Shown in pieces: positions 9,399 through 17,446 of a stretch of 62,610 nucleotides of DNA. Both the position numbers and the translations under genes were made by a program. Under the pieces are notes generated by a model. The model ran no database searches, had not been told where the DNA came from, and saw only the letters and a list, made by a program, of their open reading frames with translations. How positions within the stretch are numbered: the stretch's first letter is position 1; each line of letters opens with the position of its first letter. Location: NCBI GenBank assembly GCA_003158745.1, contig PMLC01000065.1, positions 1,657 through 64,266 on the forward strand, written 5' to 3'. This DNA is from Acidobacteriota bacterium. Lineage in GTDB: Bacteria; Acidobacteriota; Thermoanaerobaculia; Thermoanaerobaculales; Thermoanaerobaculaceae.

Positions 9399-9533
9399 GG
9401 CCGATATCTCCCTTGCTCCAAATCCCCCCGATTCCTTTGCTGTGGGCTGTCTCTGGGGGCGCCCGCGAGGATAGCAGAGGCGCTCGGCGCCCAAGCCGGC
9501 AGTCTATGCTTCCTCCCGGTCAGAGAGGTGACG

Positions 9534-11018
9534 ATGCGAACAACCCCACTTGCCGCTGCCCTTCTGGTGACGGCGCCGCTACGAGCAGCGGGCCCGACGG
9601 AGACAACGGCGATGCTCGAGAAGTTCCGTGCGTTCGTGCGAGGCCTCGAGGCCAAGGTCGCTCCCATGGAACGCGCGGCCAACCTCGAATGGTGGGAGGC
9701 GGCGACGACAGGCAACGACGACGCCTACAAGCGCCAGAGCGACTTCCAGACGAAGCTCGAGACGGTCTACACCGACCGTGAGGCCTATGCCCTCTTGAAA
9801 GAGGTCAGGTCGTCGGGAGTCTTTAGCGACCCTCTCGAGAAACGCCTTCTCGAGCGTGTCTACCTGGCCTACCTGGGGCGCCAGCTCGACCCCGAGCTGC
9901 TTGAGAAGGTGATCGCGGCCTCGTCCGCGCTCGAGCAGAGGTTCTCGACCTTCCGCAGCAAGGTCGCCGGCAAGGAGGTCACGGACAACCAGATCGAGGA
10001 GACGCTGATTTCGTCGAGGAGCCGAGACGAGCGCAAGACGTACTGACTCGCATCCAAGCAGGTAGGCGCGGCGCTCGCGGCAGATGTGGTCCGGCTCGTC
10101 AAGCTGAGCAACGAGGCTGCGGTCAAGCTCGGCTTTCGCGACTTCTACGCGCTTCAGCTTGCCCTCAACGAACAGGACGAGACTTCGCTTCTCGGTTTTT
10201 TCGACCAGCTCGACGCCCTGACCACCGCCTCATTCACGGAAGCCAAGACGCGGATCGACGGCGTGCAGGCTAGACGCCTCGATGTGCCGGCCTCGGAGCT
10301 GATGCCGTGGGACTACACCGACCGGTTCTTCCAGGAGGCGCCGAACCTCTCGGACGTCGACATGGATGCGCCATTGGCAGGCAAGGACATCGGCAAGCTT
10401 GTGGCGTCGTTCTACCGCGGCATCGGCCTCGACGCCGAGCCGATCCTCGCCAGGTCCGACCTTTACGAACACAAGGGTAAGAACCCGCACGCTTTCTCGC
10501 AGGACATCGACCGCAACGGCGACGTGCGCGCCCTCCTCAACATCAAGCCGAACCAGACCTGGCTCGGCACCACGCCGCACGAGCTCGGACACGGCGTGCA
10601 CGAGTACAACATCAACCGCTCGCTCCCCAACCTGCTGCGCGTGGAGGACAGCATATTCGCCACGGAAGGGTTCGCGATGATGATGGAGCGCCTTGCCGAG
10701 AACGCGGCATTCTACCGCGCGATGGCCCTTGTTGACGAGACCACGCTGGCGAAACTTGGCGCTCCCATGGAGGAGAAGGAGCGCATGCAGGGCCTCATCT
10801 TCTCCCGCTGGACACAGGTGATGCTGCGCTTCGAGAAGGACCTGTACGCCAACCCAGAGAAGGATCTGGACGCCCTCTGGTGGAGGCTGGTCGAGCGCTA
10901 CCAGGGGATCAAGCGGCCGGCCGTCCCGTTCCGATCAGCGGCGGGATCCGCCGCCAACTCGAGGCCCTCAAGCTCTAGATCACCAGGGAGGCTAGTACAG
11001 GCCATGGCTGTAGAATGA
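9534..11018 (+). pseudogene. M2 (ACE-like) metallopeptidase, broken by a nonsense codon and a lost C-terminus
   Basis: From ATG 9534 a signal peptide leads into NLEWWEAATTGNDDAY and onward. The frame is open for 170 codons, then meets TGA at 10044-10046 and continues in the same frame with LASKQVGAALAADVV. In M2 peptidases this point normally reads W-x-A-S-K, so TGG to TGA is the simplest cause. Downstream are PHELGHGVHEYN (the HExxH zinc site, near 10576) and IFATEGFAMMMERLAE (the third ligand). After WWRLVERYQGIKRP the expected C-terminal region, roughly 90-100 residues, is absent and replaced by low-complexity sequence. Intact members cleave peptides in the periplasm. A restart at GTG 10086 could make only a fragment. 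Confidence 0.75.
11011..11016 (+). promoter_or_regulatory. -10 box TAGAAT of a probable leaderless mRNA
   Basis: TAGAAT ends six bases before the ATG at 11023, and no ribosome-binding site lies between. Transcription starting about seven bases after the box would begin at the start codon. Confidence 0.5.
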
Positions 11019-11022
11019 TGCG

Positions 11023-11475
11023 ATGTCCGTTCTGGTCTGCTCTGCGGCAGCCGTGCTTGCGCTCTTCCAGGATGCAGCCCCTCCGACGCCCGTTGCCGCG
11101 CCCGGTGCCGAGGCGATGGTGATGTCGACCCTTGAGGATCTCCGCAAGGGTGAGCTTTTCCTTGATGCGAGCGCACTCGAGCAGGGCCTAGCCGCTTCGT
11201 TCACGCTGATCGAGGGAGGGTCGCGCATCTCGGGGTCGTTCGCCTATCTTGAACCGATCCGTCGTCTGCGGGAGCGCGGCGGCGAGGTCAAGGAGCTCCG
11301 ATTCGAGCAGACCCTCGTGCGGGTCTACGGCGGCAGCGCAGTCGCAACCTACCGATACACCAAGAGCTGGAACGAGACGGGCGTTCATCACCGGGAGCAG
11401 GGTTGGTCGAGCGACGTCTTCGAGCTTCGGGACGACGGAGCCTGGCTCCTCGTCCTGCGCCACCGCGGAAAGTAG
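11023..11475 (+). CDS. Exported NTF2/SnoaL-like domain protein
   Basis: The 150-residue product has a short hydrophobic N-terminus ending near AVLALFQDAAPP, probably a signal peptide. A cone-shaped alpha+beta NTF2-like fold follows: a helical front half containing ALEQGLAASFTLIEGGSRISG, then beta strands FEQTLVRVYGGSAVATYRYT, WSSDVFELRDDGAWLLVLRHRG. Such DUF4440/SnoaL-like domains bind small ligands or act as isomerase-like scaffolds, and no catalytic set can be assigned. A TAGAAT box six bases before the ATG suggests leaderless transcription. The gene converges on queF across a repeat hairpin. Confidence 0.7.
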   Translation: MSVLVCSAAAVLALFQDAAPPTPVAAPGAEAMVMSTLEDLRKGELFLDASALEQGLAASFTLIEGGSRISGSFAYLEPIRRLRERGGEVKELRFEQTLVRVYGGSAVATYRYTKSWNETGVHHREQGWSSDVFELRDDGAWLLVLRHRGK

Positions 11476-11488
11476 ACGACAGGAAGAA

Positions 11489-11606
11489 GTTGACAGTCGA
11501 CAGTTCACAGTCGACAGTTACAACCCCTCAAAAGCGGTCGCCTGAGCCGAGTGAAACCGGTAGGAGCGGAGATTTGACTGTCGACTGTTGACTGTCAACT
11601 GTTGAC
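11489..11606. repeat. Hairpin of 7-bp words (SACAGYY) between convergent genes
   Basis: The left arm is four consecutive heptamers at 11492-11519: GACAGTC, GACAGTT, CACAGTC, GACAGTT. The right arm, 11576-11603, is GACTGTC, GACTGTT, GACTGTC, AACTGTT. The arms are inverted relative to each other (26 of 32 positions pair) around a 50-base unstructured spacer. It sits between the 3' ends of the NTF2-like gene and queF and could act as a two-way terminator. It is not a CRISPR because the units are too short and have no spacers. Confidence 0.8.
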
Positions 11607-11611
11607 TTGTT

Positions 11612-12004
11612 TCACGACGGGTGGCGGACAGTCACCACGGTGCGGATGCCGCCGCGAAGGCGGTAGTCGAGGGTGACCTCCATGCGCCGTGGCTGACACG
11701 CCGCGGCTAGATGCTTGAGCAAGAGGTTCGCGGCGTGCTCCTGGTACACCCCAACGCTGCGGAATGTCGTCAGGTAGTACTTGAGGGACTTGAGCTCGAT
11801 GCAGTAGCGGTCCGGTACGTAGGTGACCTTGAGAGTCCCGAAGTCAGGCAACCCCGAGAAAGGGCACACGCACGTCCACTCGTCCGTGACGACAAAGACC
11901 TCCGCCTCGCGGTCGGGGAACTCGTAAGGGAACGTCTCCAAGAGACCCGGATCGGCCTTCTCGACACCGTCGAACGGGAACGTCCTGCCTTCGGCCTCCA
12001 CCAC
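11612..12004 (-). CDS. queF: NADPH-dependent 7-cyano-7-deazaguanine reductase
   Basis: QueF reduces the nitrile preQ0 to the amine preQ1 in queuosine tRNA modification. The 130-residue protein is the short (unimodular) T-fold form. It contains the catalytic cysteine in CVCPFSGLPDFG and the family signature ELKSLKYYLTTFRSVGVYQEH, seen as ELKSLKYYL and FRS. The start is GTG 12004, with GGAGG six bases before it; a second GTG follows directly. The gene is 21 bases downstream of the UbiA-like gene on the same strand. No other queuosine gene is nearby, so preQ0 must come from elsewhere in the genome or from outside. Confidence 0.92.
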   Translation of the reverse strand: MVEAEGRTFPFDGVEKADPGLLETFPYEFPDREAEVFVVTDEWTCVCPFSGLPDFGTLKVTYVPDRYCIELKSLKYYLTTFRSVGVYQEHAANLLLKHLAAACQPRRMEVTLDYRLRGGIRTVVTVRHPS

Positions 12005-12025
12005 CTGCCACCTCCGTTGTTCGAT

Positions 12026-12964
12026 TCAGCGCACGAACCAGTGAGCGACCGCAAGCGCTGCCGCGAGTGCCCCTCCCCCGACCGTCGCCGCCCCGGCCGC
12101 AGCTCGGGTCAGGTTAGCAAACCCTTCGAAACCGGAGTCGGGCGACACCTTCGACAGAGCGCCCGCCAGCATTGCCGGGGCCGCAAGGGCGATCAGGGCC
12201 GGCCACGGAAGGAGGTGCGCGACTACGAGCCCGATGAGGGACGCCGCCGAGAGTGCCGGCAGGAGCCACGCGAGCCGAATCCCCGCCGCCACCCCCAGGG
12301 TAGCGACGGGACTCATCTTCCCCACCGCGCGGTCGGCCTCCGGGTGCGTGAAGTGGTGGCAGTAGAGGATCGCCACGATGTTGATCCCAATGAACACCCC
12401 TGCGGCCGCCGCCCCCCAGCTCCAACGCCCGGAGGAGGCCCACGCTGCGCCGCCCACGGTCAGCGGACCAAACGCGATGAGAATGCCAACCTCTCCGAGA
12501 CCGCGCCCGAAGTACCCGAACCGCAGTGGCGGCGCCACGTACTCGAAGGCGATGAACGCTCCGAGCAAGGCAGGCACCAACACGCCCCACCCCGCAGTCA
12601 CCGCGATCGCGGCTCCCAAGCCCAGGGCAACGGCGGCGAAACCGACGCCCCACCCGGTGGCCTCGCGCGGCGTCATCAGCCCCTTCGTCAGGACGTCCGA
12701 ACCTCCGAAATCCGGGGAGTCCTTGGTGGGCGCCAGGGTGTCGACGCCGGAGCGGAAGTCGTACACGTCGTTGACGACGTTGGCGGCCAGATGGGCAAAG
12801 AAAGCACCCGCCATCGCCATTCCGAGGTTTGTCCACCGGATAGTTGCTCCACGCCAGAGCTCGTACAACCCTCCGGACAACGTGGCTGTGATCACGATGG
12901 GCGTGTAATGCGCCCGGGCAAGCCTCAGTGCCAGCCGGAGCCGGCTGGGTAACGATGCGCTCAC
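12026..12964 (-). CDS. UbiA-family prenyltransferase, MenA-like
   Basis: The 312-residue polytopic membrane protein has about eight or nine hydrophobic helices and the two aspartate-rich motifs of the UbiA superfamily: NVVNDVYDFRSGVD (residues about 62-75) and the loop HPEADRAVGK. These bind prenyl diphosphate through magnesium. The pattern near the first motif is closest to MenA-type enzymes that prenylate 1,4-dihydroxy-2-naphthoate for menaquinone, though other quinone or lipid substrates are possible. The GTG start overlaps the stop of the upstream glycosylase gene (GTGA), so the two are translationally coupled. Confidence 0.8.
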   Translation of the reverse strand: MSASLPSRLRLALRLARAHYTPIVITATLSGGLYELWRGATIRWTNLGMAMAGAFFAHLAANVVNDVYDFRSGVDTLAPTKDSPDFGGSDVLTKGLMTPREATGWGVGFAAVALGLGAAIAVTAGWGVLVPALLGAFIAFEYVAPPLRFGYFGRGLGEVGILIAFGPLTVGGAAWASSGRWSWGAAAAGVFIGINIVAILYCHHFTHPEADRAVGKMSPVATLGVAAGIRLAWLLPALSAASLIGLVVAHLLPWPALIALAAPAMLAGALSKVSPDSGFEGFANLTRAAAGAATVGGGALAAALAVAHWFVR

Positions 12965-13689
12965 CGTTCCTCCCTTTCTTCTGCGAGCCGACGGCAGAGC
13001 TGCAGGATCTCATCGAACATAGTAGCCGTGAGCCGCCCCGTGAACGTGTTCTGCTGCGAGACATGATACGAGTCGACGAGCCAAACTCCGCCTGGCAGGA
13101 GCCACGCCGCGCCGTGGCCGAAACGGATGCCGGTCGGCGTGGCGAGGCCCTGGTCGCGAAGCAGCCGCAGCAGGCTTTCCTGTGCGAGCCGCCCGAGCGC
13201 CAGCACGACACGCAGCTGACGGCGCGATGCGAGATCCGCCTGAAGGTAGGGACGGCAGCGAGTCAGCTCCGCGGGCGTCGGGCGATTGGCGGGCGGGGCG
13301 CAGCGCAGCGGCGCCGTGATCAGAACGCCCTGCAGCTTCAGGCCGTCGCGGCGATGCTCGCTGGTCGGCCTGTCGGCCATCCCGGCGCGGTGCAGGGCCG
13401 CATAGAGGAAGTCTCCGGATCGGTCCCCGGTGAACATCCTCCCCGTGCGGTTGGCGCCCTGCGCCGCGGGCGCGAGGCCGACGATGACGAGCCAGGCGGA
13501 TCGGTCGCCGAACGCGGGCACCGGTCGCGCCCAGAAGCCATGCGTCCGGACCCAGCCGCGATAGCGAGGCGGGACCCGGGCTGCCTGGCTCTCACGCCAG
13601 GCCACGAGCCGAGGGCAGGCGCGGCACTCGACGAGGCCCGCGGACCTCTCCCCGACCCGGGGTTCGTGAAACGGGTTTGACACTTCCAC
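12961..13689 (-). CDS. Uracil-DNA glycosylase, family 5 (UdgB type)
   Basis: The 242-residue enzyme removes uracil and other deaminated bases from DNA. It shows the iron-sulfur type layout: CRACPRLVAWRE near the N-terminus, motif A GLAPAAQGANRTGRMFTGD, and motif B HVSQQNTFTGRLT. Motif A has no catalytic Asp or Asn after GLAPA, which is the mark of family 5 as opposed to family 4. Further cysteines for the cluster lie at LRCAPP and elsewhere. The start is GTG 13689; TAAGAT lies six bases upstream without a ribosome-binding site, so the mRNA may be leaderless. It heads the operon UDG-UbiA-queF. Confidence 0.88.
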   Translation of the reverse strand: MEVSNPFHEPRVGERSAGLVECRACPRLVAWRESQAARVPPRYRGWVRTHGFWARPVPAFGDRSAWLVIVGLAPAAQGANRTGRMFTGDRSGDFLYAALHRAGMADRPTSEHRRDGLKLQGVLITAPLRCAPPANRPTPAELTRCRPYLQADLASRRQLRVVLALGRLAQESLLRLLRDQGLATPTGIRFGHGAAWLLPGGVWLVDSYHVSQQNTFTGRLTATMFDEILQLCRRLAEEREER

Positions 13690-13695
13690 CCGCTC

Positions 13696-13701
13696 ATCTT
13701 A
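13696..13701 (-). promoter_or_regulatory. -10 box TAAGAT of a probable leaderless mRNA for the glycosylase
   Basis: On the minus strand TAAGAT is followed by six bases and the GTG at 13689. It is half of the palindrome CATCTTAAGATG (13695-13706), which offers the same hexamer on the plus strand for the divergent gene. Confidence 0.45.
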
Positions 13702-13705
13702 AGAT
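13700..13705 (+). promoter_or_regulatory. -10 box TAAGAT facing the cNMP-binding protein gene
   Basis: This is the plus-strand copy of the hexamer in the palindrome CATCTTAAGATG. It would give a leader of about 15 bases before ATG 13728. The two divergent -10 boxes overlap, so the two directions may compete for polymerase. Confidence 0.35.
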
Positions 13706-13727
13706 GAATAAAAGGGTTTTAGGCCCC

Positions 13728-15446
13728 ATGACCGACAGCGACGTCCAGCCCCACCCCGTCTTTGCGCAGCGTCTCATCACGCTCGCCGAGCAACTCGAAC
13801 GCGCGGGCCAGCCCGGCTTCGCTGCCGAACTCTATGAGCTTGCCGCGAGCCTGACTCCAAAAGGTGAGGCCTACCGCCAGCGCGCGTCGGTCCTGCGTCG
13901 GGCTTCACCGAACCCCGAGGACGCCGAGCGGGAGCACAAGAGGCACAACCTCGAGGCGTCGCATGCCGTCGGGATGGCACGAGTCCTGGAGGTACGCGGG
14001 GAACTGTCCCGCGCCCAGGAGATGTTCGACCTCGCCAAGCTCAGGGCCCCGTTCCACTACCTGGCATACGCCGGCGCCGGCTACCTCCACTTACGGCGGC
14101 GTGACCTGCGGGCGGCGCTCGAGGAGTTCGTCCAGGCACGCCGTCTCAACCCGCTCGACCGGAAGCTCGCGGTGGAGGCGGCCCGGATCGCCCTCGAACT
14201 CGAGGACTACGCGGAGGCGCTGCGCCACGCGACCGACGCCTTGCTGCTCAGTCAGGGACTCAGCGAAGGCGAGGTCGCAGCGGCGCGGCGACGGGTCGAG
14301 ACGCTCGCGGCGTTGTGCCGCATGTCCAAGGACGAACTCTCCGAACAACACCGGCAGCGAGCCAGCGCCCTCCAGCGTGCGAGCGAGCAGGTAGCGCTCA
14401 CGCGCGCCCGCCTCTTCTCGACCTTCACAATGAGCGATACCTACACGCAACGGGCCGTCCCGACCCCGAAACGGGAGGAATTGCTCCGCGTCGCGCTCGA
14501 CCTCAGGCGCTTCCGCGTCTTCCGCCACTTCTCGGACGCGCACCTGGTCCTCCTGGCGCAGATCGGGCGCAGGGAGACGATCGGGCACGCCAACGTGCTG
14601 ACCCGCGAGGGCCACGAGGAACGCGACATCTCCATCGTGATGACCGGCCGATTGCAGGAGACCAGGAAAACGCCTATTGGCACCCAGCTTCTCGGCCAGC
14701 CCGGCCTCGGTGACGTCATCGGCGAGATCTCCTACATCGACAGGAAGCCGCGCTACTCGACCGTTATCGCCGTCGATGCCGGCACCATCCTCCGCTTCCC
14801 AGCCGCCGACCTCGACCACCTCGTCAGCTCCAACCGCGAGCTCGGCGTCGCGCTGCTGTGGTCGTTCTGGCACTCGCTCTCCGCCAAGGTCCGCGCCGCC
14901 AACAGCGCCATGACTGAACTGATCACACCCGGCCTCGGCCCGGGCCGCAACGCTCCGGGCCAACCCGGCGAGCGTGTGTTCCTCGACCAGTCTGCCAAGG
15001 TGGACGTGCTGCGCGAGCAGGGGCTGTCGGCGGCGGAGCTGCGGCTCCTCGCCACCTACTCCCAGGAGGAGCGCTTCCAGCCCAACGCCCTGATCTTCTC
15101 CGAAGGCGAGCGCGGCGACAAGCTCTACATCGTCGTGGACGGCCAGGTGCGCATCTCCCGCCGCCTCCAGGGTATGGGAGAGGAAGCCTTGACGATCCTC
15201 GGTCGCGGCGACGTCTTCGGCGAGATGGCGCTCATCGATGAGCAGCCTCGCAGCGCCGACGCGCGGGCTCACACCGCAGGCGGCACGGTCTTCACAGTCG
15301 ACAGCCACCGTCTCGAGGAGGTGCTCGAGATGGATCCGGACGCGGCGCACCAATTCTTGGGACTCCTCTGTCAGATCCTCTGCCGCCGCATCCGCGCGAT
15401 GACCGATCGACTGGTGGCGTGGCGGCTCATGGCGGGTCACGAGTAA
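13728..15446 (+). CDS. TPR protein with two cyclic-nucleotide-binding domains
   Basis: The product (572 residues from ATG 13728) starts with a helical TPR-like region of about 190 residues. Two cNMP-binding beta-barrel domains follow: one around FRHFSDAHLVLLAQIG to FPAADLDHLV, and one around LATYSQEERFQPNALIFSEGERGDKLYIVVDGQVRISRR, seen in parts, with GRGDVFGEMALIDEQPRSA as its phosphate-binding cassette. The second cassette has the canonical GEMAL...RSA pattern, so it may bind a cyclic nucleotide. The first, GDVIGEISYIDRKPRYS, is less canonical. There is no helix-turn-helix, so this is not a Crp-type regulator. A scaffold or signal-sensing role is inferred. An in-frame ATG at 13704 is a weaker start. 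Confidence 0.75.
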   Translation: MTDSDVQPHPVFAQRLITLAEQLERAGQPGFAAELYELAASLTPKGEAYRQRASVLRRASPNPEDAEREHKRHNLEASHAVGMARVLEVRGELSRAQEMFDLAKLRAPFHYLAYAGAGYLHLRRRDLRAALEEFVQARRLNPLDRKLAVEAARIALELEDYAEALRHATDALLLSQGLSEGEVAAARRRVETLAALCRMSKDELSEQHRQRASALQRASEQVALTRARLFSTFTMSDTYTQRAVPTPKREELLRVALDLRRFRVFRHFSDAHLVLLAQIGRRETIGHANVLTREGHEERDISIVMTGRLQETRKTPIGTQLLGQPGLGDVIGEISYIDRKPRYSTVIAVDAGTILRFPAADLDHLVSSNRELGVALLWSFWHSLSAKVRAANSAMTELITPGLGPGRNAPGQPGERVFLDQSAKVDVLREQGLSAAELRLLATYSQEERFQPNALIFSEGERGDKLYIVVDGQVRISRRLQGMGEEALTILGRGDVFGEMALIDEQPRSADARAHTAGGTVFTVDSHRLEEVLEMDPDAAHQFLGLLCQILCRRIRAMTDRLVAWRLMAGHE

Positions 15447-15507
15447 GAGCCGTCCGACCAGCGCAGTAGAGGTCAGAGCGAGCGTTCTTCTGGAGGCGCT
15501 TGGGGCG

Positions 15508-15537
15508 TTGAAGCTTCACCCCGAAGCGTGTTACCAT
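15508..15537 (+). promoter_or_regulatory. Probable sigma70-type promoter of typA
   Basis: TTGAAG (15508-15513) and TACCAT (15532-15537) are separated by 18 bases. Transcription would start near 15544, directly before a stable hairpin in the typA leader. Confidence 0.45.
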
Positions 15538-15544
15538 CAGAACG

Positions 15545-15573
15545 CACCGGCGACGAGCCGGTGATTTGTTTTT
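15545..15573 (+). terminator. Terminator-like hairpin at the 5' end of the typA leader
   Basis: CACCGGC (15545-15551), loop GACGA, GCCGGTG (15557-15563) form a perfect 7-bp stem, followed by ATTTGTTTTT. It looks like an intrinsic terminator, but it lies between the best promoter candidate and typA, so it may be an attenuator or a 5' stabilising hairpin. It could also end transcription from the gene upstream. Confidence 0.5.
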
Positions 15574-15625
15574 CGGTCCCTCTCGCGCATCGAGTGCGAC
15601 GGAGACCGGACGGAGAGGCCGGGCG

Positions 15626-17431
15626 ATGGCGATTCAGACACGCGACACGATCAGGAACGTGGCGATCATCGCGCACGTGGACCACGGCAAGACCACGCTC
15701 GTGGACGCGATGCTGTGGCAAAGCGGGATCTTCCGCCAGAACGAGGCTGTCATGGAGCGCGTCATGGACTCCATCGACCTCGAGCGGGAGAAGGGCATTA
15801 CCATCATGGCGAAGAACACCGCCATCACCTACCGAGGGACCCGGATCAACATCGTTGACACCCCCGGGCACGCCGACTTCGGCGGCGAGGTGGAGCGCAC
15901 CCTCATGATGGTCGACGGCGTGATGCTGCTGGTCGATGCCAGCGAGGGGCCGCTGCCGCAGACCCGCTTCGTCCTGCGCAAGGCGCTCGAATCGAAGCTT
16001 CCCCCCATCGTGGTGATCAACAAGATCGATCGCCCGGACGCTCGCCCTCAGGAGGTGCTCAATGAGGTCTACGACCTCTTCATCGACCTCGACGCCGACG
16101 AGGACCAGCTCGACTTCCCGGTGCTGTACTGCAACGCCCGCCGCGGCACCTGCCGGCCCTCGCCCGACGGCCCCGAGACGCTGCTCGAGCCTCTCTTCGA
16201 GGCGATCCTGAGCGCCGTGCCCGCTCCCCGCTTCGACCCGGAGATGCCGCTGCAGCTCCTCATCACGAACCTGGACTGGGACGACTACGTCGGCCGCCTC
16301 GCCATCGGGCGCGTGTTCAACGGCGCCGTCGCGAAGGGCCAGGAAGTCAGCCTCTGCCGCCACGACGGCACCGTCTCGAAGGCCAAGGTCACGGGCCTGT
16401 ACGGCTACCAGGGGCTCAAGCGGGTCGAGATTCCCGATGCCGGCCCGGGCGACATCGTGGCTGTGGCCGGGCTCGACGACGTCTGGATCGGCGAGACGAT
16501 CTGTACCGGTGACGATCCGCGGCCGCTCCCGCACATCAAGGTGGACGAGCCGACGATCGCCATGGTCATCGGCGTGAACTCCTCCCCGATGGCGGGCCGC
16601 GACGGCCAGCACGTGACCTCGCGGAAGATCAAGGAACGCCTTGAGAAGGAGACCCTCACCAACGTCTCGATCCGCGTCGAGCCGACCGAGACGCCGGACG
16701 CTTTCAAGGTCTCCGGGCGCGGCGAGCTCCAGCTCGCGATCCTGATCGAGATGATGCGCCGCGAGGGGTTCGAGATGTCGGTCGGCAAGCCCGAGGTGCT
16801 CACCAAGGAGGTCGACGGCGCCCGCCACGAGCCGATGGAAGCGCTCGTCGTGGACTGCCCCGAGGAGTTCATCGGCGTCGTCACCCAGAAGGTGGGCTCG
16901 CGCCGGGGACGTATGACCAAGATGGTGAACCACGGCACCGGACGCGTCCGCATGGAGTTCCGCCTCCCCTCCCGTGGCCTCATCGGGTTCCGCAGCGAGT
17001 TCCTCACCGACACCAAGGGGACCGGGATCGCCAACCACCTCTTCGACGGCTACGAGCCGTGGCAGGGCGAGATCGCGCACCGGAGCACGGGAGCGATGGT
17101 GGCGGACCGCACGGGGCGCACGACCGGCTACGCCATCGAGCACCTGCAACCGCGCGGCGAGCTATTCATCAACCCGGGCGACGAGGTCTACGAGGGGATG
17201 GTCGTCGGCGAGAACGCCCGCGAGAAGGACATCGACGTCAACATCACCAAAGAGAAGAAGCTCACCAACATGCGCGCTTCGACCTCGGACGAGGCCGTCC
17301 ACCTCGTGCCGCCGCGCATCATGAGCCTCGAGCAGTCGCTCGAGTTCCTCGCCGAGGACGAGCTGCTCGAGGTCACCCCGACGGCCCTGCGCCTGCGCAA
17401 GAAGATCCTCCCCGCAGTGCGCCGCAGGTAG
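15626..17431 (+). CDS. typA: Ribosome-associated GTPase TypA/BipA
   Basis: The 601-residue translational GTPase is related to EF-G and LepA. It shows G1 [12 protein letters not shown] (residues about 15-26), switch region [12 protein letters not shown]3 [15 protein letters not shown]4 [10 protein letters not shown], the EF-Tu-like beta-barrel, the two alpha/beta domains and the TypA-specific C-terminal domain ending [10 protein letters not shown]. The length is normal. TypA binds 70S ribosomes and aids large-subunit assembly and growth under stress. I chose ATG 15626 because the family starts just before [14 protein letters not shown]; an upstream in-frame extension of 20 codons is not conserved. 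A promoter and a leader hairpin precede it. Confidence 0.95.
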   Translation: MAIQTRDTIRNVAIIAHVDHGKTTLVDAMLWQSGIFRQNEAVMERVMDSIDLEREKGITIMAKNTAITYRGTRINIVDTPGHADFGGEVERTLMMVDGVMLLVDASEGPLPQTRFVLRKALESKLPPIVVINKIDRPDARPQEVLNEVYDLFIDLDADEDQLDFPVLYCNARRGTCRPSPDGPETLLEPLFEAILSAVPAPRFDPEMPLQLLITNLDWDDYVGRLAIGRVFNGAVAKGQEVSLCRHDGTVSKAKVTGLYGYQGLKRVEIPDAGPGDIVAVAGLDDVWIGETICTGDDPRPLPHIKVDEPTIAMVIGVNSSPMAGRDGQHVTSRKIKERLEKETLTNVSIRVEPTETPDAFKVSGRGELQLAILIEMMRREGFEMSVGKPEVLTKEVDGARHEPMEALVVDCPEEFIGVVTQKVGSRRGRMTKMVNHGTGRVRMEFRLPSRGLIGFRSEFLTDTKGTGIANHLFDGYEPWQGEIAHRSTGAMVADRTGRTTGYAIEHLQPRGELFINPGDEVYEGMVVGENAREKDIDVNITKEKKLTNMRASTSDEAVHLVPPRIMSLEQSLEFLAEDELLEVTPTALRLRKKILPAVRRR

Positions 17432-17446
17432 TCCACCCGCCTTCGC

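Noticed and set aside
10044-10046. TGA in the M2 peptidase as selenocysteine or reassigned Trp codon
   Set aside because: The family has Trp, not Cys or Sec, at this site; TGA is used as a normal stop by many genes in the window, and the gene's C-terminus is also lost.
14091-15440. A 449-codon minus-strand frame opposite the cNMP-binding protein gene
   Set aside because: The plus-strand product has two clear cNMP-binding domains; the opposite frame is a compositional shadow.
15473-17149. A 558-codon open frame on the minus strand opposite typA
   Set aside because: It mirrors typA codons in a GC-rich genome; the plus-strand product is an unmistakable TypA and the mirrored protein shows no domains.
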